A stretch of DNA of 64,000 nt from Ctena decussata (lineage: Eukaryota > Mollusca > Bivalvia > Lucinida > Lucinidae), in the NCBI GenBank assembly GCA_963989385.1, contig OZ022499.1, forward strand, positions 78,233,903 through 78,297,902, given 5' to 3'. Shown one piece after another: positions 55,616 to 64,000 of the stretch; position 1 is the first letter of the stretch, and each line of letters opens with the position of its first letter. Position numbers and translations under genes: made by a program. The notes below the pieces were generated by a model. It saw nothing but the letters and a program-made list of their open reading frames with translations, made no database searches and had not been told where the DNA came from.

Positions 55616-58600
55616 GTAACTGAACTTTGTCTTCCGGATTTTTTTCTTTTTAAGCATGAAATGCTAGCCAGTTCTCTGTGTCATGTGATTTCGTGGTTCA
55701 TATTTTTCTAGACTTGATACATCTTTGTCATCTGCATCTAGACAGCTATACCTAACAATTAAGATTGGCATAGTTGCACTAAGAACATCATTTTTGGAGG
55801 CTCATACGTACAGTTAAAAGTAAAAAACTTGTTCACAATCATGGTCTTAATCCTGGTGAATGATTGTTCTTGGACGTATCACCAGTAAACAATTCTGATA
55901 CTCTTAGGATACCTGAACCTACAAGGAGATTGAAATCATCCAAAGATCATTCTCATATGATTGGCAGGCAGACCATTACAGAGACAGACTGTTGATGGAA
56001 AGAAGGATCCCTTGTAGGTCCTTGTACGAAATGTTTATTTACCTTCGGAAGCATCTCATTTCAAAGGCCTGCGTTCTTTTCTCTAACTCTGCTGTCAAGT
56101 TCCATGACTCACAGGCATACAGAAAAATGGATATGACAAGGGAGCGCGTCAGTTTGACCTTTGATCCAAGAGATATGTTGCTATCGCTCCATATTGGCTT
56201 CAGCTTTGTCAGAGCTGCAGTGGCTTGTGCAATCCTTGAGAGAACCTCTGGTTTTGCGGTACATAGAATAACCGAAAAGCACAGAAATACCGGAAAGCAC
56301 TTGAATAACCGAAAAGCAATTTTAAAAATCAGTTTTTATAGGAATTATCAATATGATATATTATTTTCATGGGTTAAAGGTAGGTTCCTGTACTTTGGAA
56401 TGCATCATAATCTTGATGAACTTTTATCCAAGTTGTTGGAAAGCACTTATAAAAGGGAATTAAAAAGTTTCAATAAAAAGTTTAAATAAAAAATTATAAG
56501 AAAAGTTGTTTTGCAAGGGATTTCCTAACTCTGCTTCGCACACCAGTTAGCGCTATTTATAGTTCGCGCCAAAAATAGATAACGCAGCTGATGTCATGCT
56601 ACATTGCATTTTGGGATAGTTTTAGCCCAACCACCCTGCCAGAACCTCTGGGAGAGCTCACGTCAAGGGAAAATTGACCTTTGGAGAATGGCATCAGAAA
56701 TCGCGCACTTATAGACATAATACACATAGTTATTTTTAGAACTGGAATTCCAACGAAAGAAAATAAACCAAAAGGGAAAACGACTATTTTCTTCAACATC
56801 TGACGAGTTTCTCAGTAGCAACAAATTCAGAAAAATAAGAGACTTCAATGCTGCTCAGAAAAAGACGAAATTATTTCGTGGACATAATTGGCATCGCTAG
56901 TCCAGGAACCTACCTTTAAAGATGCATTAAAAAGAGTAATTTTACAGACTACAGTTGTCTTGGTTTCATGATTGACAATGTGAATCCTCAAATAGTGCAC
57001 TAACAAATAACCGAAAAGCACTTGAAACTAGTCATGTTTACCATTAAATTCTGTATCTAAGATTGGTTGGTTGGTTGGTTGATTTGATGCTTAACGTCCA
57101 CGGTAAACAACTAAGGTCATGTCGGGACGGTCAGTTAACCTAACCACACTATTCCTGGGTAGGCTTAGACCTCCTAAGCGGTTAACCAGTACTTAGTGCA
57201 CATACTAACTTTGTTTACTCTCGCCAGTAACTGACAACTGCCCTTCTTGAATCAGCGGAAGGAGAAACGAAAGTATGTGACCAGACCGGGTGTCTAAGAT
57301 TGGTGTGCTCAGTACATATATATGAAATAAACTGTTTTGGACTATTCACAATCATGCTATATCATTTACAAATTTGAATAGTTTTGTTTTTACATAAAGC
57401 AGATGACAGTCCCCGTGCCTTGTTATAACCGAAAAGCACTGGGAGAAATGCTGAAAATTATTATCGCCCTTTTCTGTTACAATGCTTTTATAGTATGACA
57501 CCCGAACTGAAAAAAAATATCACAAATAGTACTACAATTATTTCCAACCCCGAAAATACTTACTTAAAATGATTATTCTCATTTAAAACTAATTTAAGAA
57601 ATTGCTTTTCGGTTATTCAGGTGCTTTTCGGTATTTCTGTGCTTTTCGGTTATTCTACGAACCCCTGGTTTTGAGCCTTCATCAGATTCTGAGACAACTG
57701 CTCCAAGGTACTTGTAGCTTGTAACTCTTCCAAGCTTCTGTCCTTTAACCTTGATATCCCTCTGGATGCCCCTGGTGCTGTTTGTCATTAGCTTGGTCTT
57801 CTCAGCACTTAGCTCTATTTTATACCTTGTGCAGGTTTTGTCAAGACTTTCGACTAGGGCTTCTGGTTCTTGCACTTCCTCAGCAAGAGCATCAATGTCA
57901 TTGCGAACCGCATATTGGTAATATTTCTGCCACCTGTGCTAACCCTAACCTTTCCATCGTGTTCTTCCAGAGCATCTGACATGATCCTTTCGAGAAAAAT
58001 GTTGAAGAGGATGGGTGAGAGAAGGCATCATTGTCTAACTCCAACTGTTGTTCTGAACCATTCTCCTGTGCTGCTATTCATCTGAACTGCACTTAGAGCC
58101 ATTTCATAGAGGTGCTCAGTGGCACAAACTAGAATTGCACTGATATTGTACTTCTGCATTTTGGCCCATGCAAGTTAAAATATACATTATTTTCAGAAAA
58201 GAGGCATGGGCATTTATTTATAATTAGAGCAGGGGCCTTTGTTAGGATTAATATGTTAGATTTTACCCTGTGGGTTCATATGACCATCTCTGTGGTATTG
58301 GTCAGAGTCCAGCAAGAAGCCTGCTTGTCACAAACCTATGATGGATGGATGACTTGTGATTTTACGTCCTTTTCAACAGTATTTCAGTCATATCAGGACG
58401 ATGGGAATGTGATAATGAAAGGCTGTGTGCAATGGAACCCCGTTTACGGTAGGAAAGATTCTCGCTTCGAGCGGGACTCGAACCCGGTCCGCTAGATCAG
58501 TAGGCCAGCGCTTAACCCACTGAGCTACCGGGGCTCCTGTCACAAACCTTATCACTATCCTGTCAATATCACTGTTACTCATATATATATATTTTAACAA

Positions 58601-61600
58601 GTAGGATAGAATGGCTGCAACTTGGTCCAGGTATGTTGTTAGTTTGGCTTAATTTTTAGGCAAGGTCTCCTGCCAGCAGGTCTCCTGCCAGCCGGCTATT
58701 GGAATGCTAATAAATAAATAAAGTGACATCACATTCCATGGAAAACTTGGGTATATTTAAATGTGATTTTTTAAATTTGAAGTGACATAAATAATATAAT
58801 TACATTAACAAAAATATATGCAAACAAACAAGCAAAAAATACAAATAAGAGGGGCATTCTAAAAATAGATTCTCCAAGGGAAGTAACTCAAATCATACTT
58901 TGTAAGGGAACTAACTCAAAATACTATTTCACAATTTTTCTCTCAATTTTATATGCTTATTCTACTTGCATAATTCCCTTTATGATAAAGGTAGTTTCAT
59001 ATTATGAAACAGTAGTATATTTTTCCTGGTAGAAAGAACTAGTAAGTTGATAAACAAATTTGCCTGACTGAACTGCAAAAATGCAACTATAGGGAACAGT
59101 TTTTGAGAAAACTGGTAAATTTGTGTTAAACTTTTCATTTCGTGCACACTGAAACTTTAAGGTCAAAAGGGGCTTTTCACACCTATCTGTGTACAAGACA
59201 AACTTCATAAAAAGTTAAGCAGTATAATGATAAATAAATGATAGTGTATTGGGGGATTTTAAGATTATTTAATGTTCAAACAAAATGTTCCAATTTTACA
59301 TATTGAAACCCAGACTAAAAAGAAAATTTTAGTTAATAAAACATTTGCTTAGATAATAAAATGTTTAATACAATAAAATATACCTGTCTGTCATATTGCC
59401 ATGCAAAATGCAATTTTATTATCAGTATTCCAGTAGCTGGCTGGCAGGAGACTTTTAGGCCTAGTGACAGCCGGCTGGCAGGAGACCAAAAAGTCTCCTG
59501 CCAGCTGGCTGGCAGGGGACACTTCCTAATTTTTATTAATGAGTTTGGTATTTCTACAGTTAAAAGACAGAGTTCTTTTCCCTTCAAAAACATTCCCAGA
59601 AATATAGATCCATCTTTTAAGATTGTTTCAGAAAGGAAAAACCCATCTTAGAGCAGAATTTCATGACTGATTTAGATATTTAATGGGAAAATCTGGTTAA
59701 TATATTCTCATATGGAGCACTTCTCAGCTTTTGGCTTTTCTCCATCTTCAAAATCATCGCTGCAAGAAGGTTATGGGTTTGGATTGTAGTAGTGCTACAG
59801 AAATGGTGCCGCAGTTAAACTTGTTTAGGCAAACAAGTTTTATTTATTTTTATATGAACAAAATATCTACCAGCCGACTGAACAGGTACATGTACCCTAT
59901 TTACCTGGTTATAAGACAGGAATGTTTCCTTTCCAAAACAACCCAAAATATCAAGATGCATCTTATGAGATGGTTCTAGATTTTTTAGTTGTTTTGTAAG
60001 AAAAACCCATGTTACAGCAGAATCACACAAGACTGGGTTCGAGGTTATAAAACTTGAGAATAATCTCAAAGTAAAGCACAATGATTGGCTGCTTCAAAGT
60101 AAAGCACAATAATTGGCTGCTTCCGAGCAGCCAATCAGACTGCCTTAATTTGAGTTTGAGAATGTACTCAAGTTTTATAACCTCTGGGCCTGGTTTAGAT
60201 ACCGGTTATTCTGGTTGCGGAACGTCCCATCTTAAAGTCAAATGAATAATGCTTACAATTTATTTCAGCATGGCTGTAAGAACTGTGGATTCGCTTTCTG
60301 CACAAAATGTCTTCCAAAAACAGTAGCTGTTCCTAAGAAGAATAATGAGCGTCACCATGTCTGCTTAAAATGCTACAATATTCTAACTGGGTAAGTTATA
60401 AAGACAACAGAGATTATGTAACTTTGTAAAGTTATAAAAGTGAATACAAACACCATATAATGCTGCTTAACCCATTCCATTTGGGATACCCCTTTAGGGG
60501 TATCTGGGCAAACAGTTTGGATCCAGATCAGGCCCCATAAACGTGGGGCCTGATCTGAGATCCAAACTGTTTGCTGCCTAGACATCATTTCTACAAGATT
60601 TGGTAAGACAAATAATGTCAAACTATTCTTGATTTTTGATGCAGACGACAATTTCAGCAGACGACAAAAAATACCCAGAATGCAATGGGTTAAATGAATA
60701 AGTTGATAAGTCAGTTAAGAGGAACTGCTTTTTAGAAGGGTATCATTGTCCAGGGAAGCAACCAGGAAGTCACAAAGTTGTCTACCTTTGTTAAAATGTT
60801 TAAAGAAAAACAACTTGAAGGTGTACCTATATACTTTAACTCTTTAAGCACCAGTGAAGAAATTAGCAGAATTGGCAAACAGCGTAGATCCTGATGAGGC
60901 GGCTCATAATGAGGCACCTCATCTAGATCTACACTGTTTGCCCTCTAGTCTTTGAAATCTCAATATGAAATGTCTTGGACCAGGCATTTTTTTAATTTTT
61001 GCAGACGTAAATTTTGTCGTCTGCTTTTTGGTGCTTAAATGGTTAAAAGATGACTATTTTTGTCTAGCCTGCAACTAGCAGAAGCAAGACAGAGGTATTA
61101 CTCTTCTGGGGTTCTGTTGGTGCAAGAAACTTATGTCAAGCTTTCTCGTTAGCTTTGTTATGTGATAAATCACTGAGACACCACCTTCCATGGAATTCTT
61201 GTTATAAATGACTCTTCTTTGGCTTTAACAAATGTCTTTTCAAAGAAGCAGTCTGATCTGTGTCTACATATTTTGCTGAAAGCATGTTATTAAATTTTAG
61301 GGCGGACAGTAGTTCCACAAAAATAGTTTACAGAAAGCTTAGTGCATTTATTTGTACCTGTTTACAAGAAGATTTATTTTGGCAGTTCTCCTGGAGCAGC
61401 CATAAAACAACTACTGTAATTGAAAAGCTAAATGAACAAGGCAATAAACATTTTTACAGTACTTAATTGTGTCCCTTCAGTGTTAAGATAGGCATACGGA
61501 ATGTAGCATGAATTCTTTTAAAACTGCAAGTTTTCACTGATGTCAGTGGAGACATCATAAAAAAAAGTGACAAAAAAATTGAACATAAATGTTAATCATG

Positions 61601-61921
61601 CTGTTTAAGTATAGGATGAACCACTTAAATAAAATAAGTATATTGCTTGTATTATTCAGCTTTCTTCTGGTACCAAATAATTGTTTTACGTTAGACAGAA
61701 GTGCGACAAATTAATTTTTAGTTAACATGAAAATACGTTGAATTCTAAAGGTAAATTAACTTTTCCAGTTAACATAAAAACGCACTGAATTCCATAGGAA
61801 AAATAACTTTGTTGAATCGCTTGTGGCCCTTGACTGTAAATTTTGTGTTGTAATTTTATAGGAAAGTCAAGCCTAAAGAAGATGATCCAGCCAGATACTC
61901 TCCACCTGAGAATTACAAGAA
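55568..61921 (+). CDS. ZFYVE19: ZFYVE19 (ANCHR), first three coding exons, 3' end outside window
   Basis: The exons are 55568-55615, 60269-60390 and 61862-61921, joined in frame to 230 coding bases. The product opens MSCYGCGLTFGTFKKE, then HGCKNCGFAFCTKCLPK, HHVCLKCYNILTGK and YSPPENYKK. Human ZFYVE19 has [20 protein letters not shown], a C..C finger and SPPQNYKK at the same places. The cysteine pairs CYGC, CKNC, CTKC and CLKC make a FYVE-like zinc-binding domain at the very N-terminus, as usual for this family. ZFYVE19/ANCHR binds VPS4 and CHMP4C and delays abscission through the NoCut checkpoint. The gene is plus strand and diverges from WDPCP, with coding starts about 11 kb apart. Later exons with the MIM and coiled-coil parts are beyond 64000. 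Confidence 0.93.
55990..56256 (-). pseudogene. LINE fragment, 3' half (family D), separated by an insertion
   Basis: Minus strand reads SRIAQATAALTKLKPIWSDS, then VKLTRSLVISIFLYACESWN and KRTQAFEMRCFRR before a stop. It continues directly from the segment at 57665-58150. Confidence 0.82.
56257..57664. mobile_element. 1.4-kb terminal-inverted-repeat element inside LINE D
   Basis: The ends are cggtacatagaataaccgaa and, inverted, gggttcgtagaataaccgaa, continuing through gcacagaaatacc and a third accgaaaagca. ctggttttg flanks both sides (56248-56256 and 57665-57673), an 8-9 bp target duplication. More accgaaaagca copies lie inside (57009, 57428). A 235-bp SINE (57061-57293) is nested in it. A short open stretch (56340-56489) has no known domain. 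Its class is uncertain (MULE or hAT by duplication length). Confidence 0.82.
57061..57293 (-). mobile_element. tRNA-Met-derived SINE without head
   Basis: It has the body and (ttgg)n tail of the family at 23469-23743 and stops at gaccagaccgggtg, where the tRNA-like head should begin. Confidence 0.85.
57665..58150 (-). pseudogene. LINE fragment, RT palm (family D)
   Basis: Minus strand reads EHLYEMALSAVQMNSSTGEW, a broken VRQ*CLLSPILFNIFLERIM, a frameshifted FA-DID catalytic region, then LVESLDKTCTRYKIELSAEK and YKYLGAVVSESDEGSKP. The catalytic aspartates are disrupted. Confidence 0.82.
58331..58536 (-). mobile_element. tRNA-derived SINE, family B, full length
   Basis: Minus strand starts gagccccggtagctcagtgg gttaag, with a good T arm (ggttcgagtcc). 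The body carries gtaaacggggttccattgca. It is better preserved than the copy at 8588-8783. Confidence 0.85.
58540..60268. other. ZFYVE19 intron 1, distal part
   Basis: No gene. Palindromes of ggctggcaggagac lie at 58665-58700 and 59440-59520. A diverged pair of tttcccttc(c)aaaacaa.cccaaaa repeats lies at 59570-59650 and 59925-60010, and an inverted repeat gaggttataaaacttgagaa / ctcaagttttataacctc at 60030-60185. Confidence 0.5.
60269..60390 (+). CDS. ZFYVE19: ZFYVE19 exon 2, core of the FYVE-like finger
   Basis: This is a 122-base exon between ttatttcag and gtaagt. It encodes HGCKNCGFAFCTKCLPKTVA, then NNERHHVCLKCYNILTG. It holds three of the four cysteine pairs. The preceding intron is 4.65 kb. 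Confidence 0.93.
60467..60693. mobile_element. TTAA-ended MITE in ZFYVE19 intron 2, copy 3
   Basis: The ends are ttaacccattccattt and aatgcaatgggttaa. The centre is a strong hairpin with gatccagatcaggccccat / ggggcctgatctgagatcc. It begins 77 bases past exon 2. Confidence 0.82.
60836..61046. mobile_element. TTAA-ended MITE in ZFYVE19 intron 2, copy 4
   Basis: It starts ttaactctttaagcaccag and ends ggtgcttaaatggttaa. The interior is close to that of 20751-20961 (gtagatcctgatgaggcggc hairpin and gcagacgtaaattttgtcgt). Confidence 0.82.
61862..61921 (+). CDS. ZFYVE19: ZFYVE19 exon 3
   Basis: This is a 60-base exon between ttttatag and gtaagt. It encodes KVKPKEDDPARYSPPENYK plus two bases. A 227-bp MITE starts 24 bases past its donor. 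Confidence 0.9.
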
Positions 61922-61945
61922 GTAAGTGTAGTATATCAAAGTCCA

Positions 61946-62172
61946 GGGCCCAGTTGTTCAAAGCATCGTTAGCCTAACGAGCTCGTTAAGAGGTCAGCTT
62001 GTTAAGTGTTTTGTGACTTTATAGCCAAATACACTGATATTTTTTGTTGAAAATATGTGAGAAGCTTCTCACATTTTTACAACAAAAAATATTGGCATAT
62101 TTGAGATGTTAAAGTTAGAAATTTTAACGTCACGTTAACTAACGACGTTGTTAGTTTTGAACAACTGGGCCC
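61946..62172. mobile_element. intact gggcccagttgttc MITE
   Basis: The ends are gggcccagttgttcaaagca and tttgaacaactgggccc. The central hairpin is gatattttttgttgaaaata tgtgagaagc / gcttctcacattttt. It serves as the intact reference for the split copy at 6139-8587. Confidence 0.88.
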
Positions 62173-62237
62173 TGATATTTGTAATTTTTGGAGATGTAAA
62201 TTGTTCATATTTGTTTTATTTTGTTAACAAATATATG

Positions 62238-62415
62238 TAGCCCCATTAGCTCGGTAGGTTTGTTGTTGGCCTGCTAAGCTGGTGGTACAGTTTCAAATTA
62301 TGCTGGAGATGGAATTCTTTCCAACTGTAAACAGGGTTCCATTATACACAACCTTTCATTATCACCCTACCTTTTGCTTGATATGACTGAAGTACTGTTT
62401 GAGGGTCATAAAACT
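62238..62415 (+). mobile_element. tRNA-derived SINE, family B, diverged
   Basis: The head gtagccccattagctcggta and body aaacagggttccattataca are recognisable. The T arm is mutated. Confidence 0.7.
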
Positions 62416-62489
62416 AGGCGTCATACATCTAGCCATCTCCATCAGATATATGTACATGCATGCATAGTGGTTGGCGGATGAGGGATTAT

Positions 62490-63526
62490 AATTATACCCC
62501 CGGCATACGAAGTATGTCGAGGGGTATATAGTTTTCGTCTTTCCGTCCGTTCGTCTGTTCGTCCGTCTTTCCGTCCGTCCGTCCGTCTTTCCGTCCGTCC
62601 GTACGTACGTACGTTAGTTAACATTTGCGTTAAAGTTTTGCGTTAAGTTTTTTATTTTGCTTCTGTTAACTGGAACTTGTTCATAGATGCTTATTATTTT
62701 AGTAGAGGATGGAAACTGATGAATTTACATCATCTAGATGCTGCTGCTGGCCTAAGGTCAAGGTCACAGACTTTGAAATTTGTACAATAGCTGCGTTAAA
62801 GTTTTACGTTAAGTTTCTGCTTTTGCTCTGTGTTTTTTTAAAGAATTAATTGTAACTTGTTCATGTGTGCTTAGTGTTAGTACAGGATAGATACATATTA
62901 GTTTGCATCATCTGGATGCTGCTGCTGGCATAAGGTCAAGGTCACAGACTTAGAAATTTGTATACCATTTGTGTTAAAGTTTTGCGTTAAGTTGTATTTT
63001 ATGCTTATATTTCAAACATACTTGAATGGGACCTTTTGCAATGCTACTAGGTTTACTTCTAGGTTTAAATGGATTAATTGACATCATCTGGATGCTGCTG
63101 CTGACCTAATGTCAAGGTCACATACTTTGAAATTTGTATAATCTTTGCATTTAAGTCTTATGTTAATTCATATTTTTATTATTCTTTTGCTTATAGTTTG
63201 AATATACTTCAAGGAAACCATATGCTTCTAGGTTTACTTCTAGGTTGAAACTCATTCATTGACATCATTTGGATGCTGCTGCTGATTTAAGGTCAAGGCC
63301 ACAGAGAAATTTTTGGTAAATTTGTGTTGAAACTTTGTGTTAATTTTGTATTTTTTTTTTCCTTATGCAAATTTTAAATGGAACCTTCAGGTCTAAGACT
63401 CTTTCACTGGGTTTGTTATAGATTGTCTACCTCTCTGTTTGTTAACATTTGCTTTAAAGCTTTGTATTAAAGGTGTTATTAGGGGTTGGCGCTGGCCGGG
63501 GGTATACGTGAGCCCCTGCTCACTTG
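62490..63526 (-). mobile_element. hairpin-ended element with tandem core, minus orientation
   Basis: Read on the minus strand it starts caagtgagcaggggctcacg, has four to five units of about 180 bases (each with gtgaccttgacctta and agcagcagcatcca), then a (ggac)n-type stretch and a hairpin catacttcgtatg close to the end. It has the same plan as the elements at 6218 and 16001. Confidence 0.72.
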
Positions 63527-64000
63527 CTCTAGTTGAAAGTCAGTTGGTTTATGCAACCGATTCTGATCATCGATTGTAAAATTCCCAATCGATTATAATC
63601 GGAAATAAATAATTGCTTTGAGAAATACAAAACTAGTGTAAAGAGAGATTGGCAATAACATGAATTATTTATGAAACATTTTTGTAAATTGTTTCCAGGG
63701 ATAATTGCTCAAACCTGCTTAGATTGCACAAAGCCTGTCCATTTTTTTTTTTTCAAACACTTTTAAGCTCTGAAAATGAAGCATATATAGAATGAACTAT
63801 ATTCAATCCGATTGTACAATGGATAGCTAGCTGGTTAGGCCTTCCGAATTAAACCGATTGCCCATCACTATGTATATGTCATGTTTGAATTCCAACAGAC
63901 CAACAACTGAAAAACTCTCTGTCACCCAGCAGTAAATTGGTACCTGTTTTGAATCAGGGAAAAATAAAGACAGCAAAGGGAGGGGATTGTGTTTTGTCTG
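63527..64000. other. ZFYVE19 intron 3, no feature
   Basis: A possible acceptor ttccaacag at 63890-63898 leads in frame to only eleven codons before TAA and does not resemble ZFYVE19, so the true exon 4 is probably beyond the window. Confidence 0.4.

Noticed and set aside
62442..62624. Arginine/threonine repeat protein
   Set aside because: It is the (ggac)n-like stretch of the hairpin-ended element translated.
63899..63935. ZFYVE19 exon 4 after ttccaacag
   Set aside because: In the carried-over phase it gives eleven codons and TAA with no likeness to the family. It could at most be a cryptic terminal exon.

Overview
This is a window of animal nuclear DNA, very probably from a bivalve mollusc. 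It is AT-rich, the genes are split into small exons with GT/AG introns, and the introns are packed with elements typical of bivalve genomes: hairpin-ended elements with tandem cores carrying phrases such as gaccttgacctatgggtcat, tRNA-derived SINEs, foldback MITEs and 5'-truncated LINEs. Assignment below class level is not safe from sequence alone. A 200-base run of N marks an assembly gap at 38168-38367.

Two conserved genes lie head to head. On the minus strand, eleven coding exons between 44624 and 4060 join in one open frame of 314 codons. The translation follows the N-terminal part of WDPCP (fritz), the CPLANE planar-cell-polarity and ciliogenesis effector. The start codon is at 44610-44608 and the rest of the gene lies beyond the left edge. 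On the plus strand, exons at 55568-55615, 60269-60390 and 61862-61921 encode the start and the FYVE-like zinc finger of ZFYVE19 (ANCHR, abscission/NoCut checkpoint regulator). That gene runs off the right edge. Inside WDPCP intron 6, on the opposite strand, is a 443-codon open frame (19317-20648) that I do not recognise; it may be joined to a small 5' exon.

Layout. 0-4 kb: minor tandem repeats and a C/G-tract hairpin. 4-9 kb: WDPCP exons 11 and 10, with a 2.2-kb hairpin-ended element that splits a MITE. 9-13 kb: exons 9, 8 and 7 among palindromic MITEs. 13-21.7 kb: intron 6, with a hairpin-ended element nested inside another, followed by the antisense gene. 21.8-29 kb: exons 6, 5, 4 and 3, a degraded duplicate of exon 4 and a second nested pair. 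29-42.4 kb: intron 2, dominated by a 10.2-kb foldback element (30710-40944) with about 75-bp terminal inverted repeats, 8-bp target duplications, inverted subterminal tandem arrays, and another transposon inserted in its right arm. 42.5-44.6 kb: exons 2 and 1. 45-50.4 kb: three LINE fragments, one inside the second copy of a 491-bp tandem duplication. 50.5-55.5 kb: a 1.4-kb terminal-inverted-repeat element with a GC-rich interior and a cluster of TGACGTCA sites between the two genes. 55.5-64 kb: ZFYVE19, whose intron 1 holds a LINE split by a terminal-inverted-repeat element that itself contains a SINE.

The host genes do not form an operon. They are independent neighbours, one acting in cilia and planar polarity and the other in cytokinesis. 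The strongest candidates for something undescribed are the 10.2-kb foldback element with its seeded 18-mer arrays, the paired hammerhead-like motifs in the transposon inside it, the duplicated WDPCP exon, and the antisense intronic gene.
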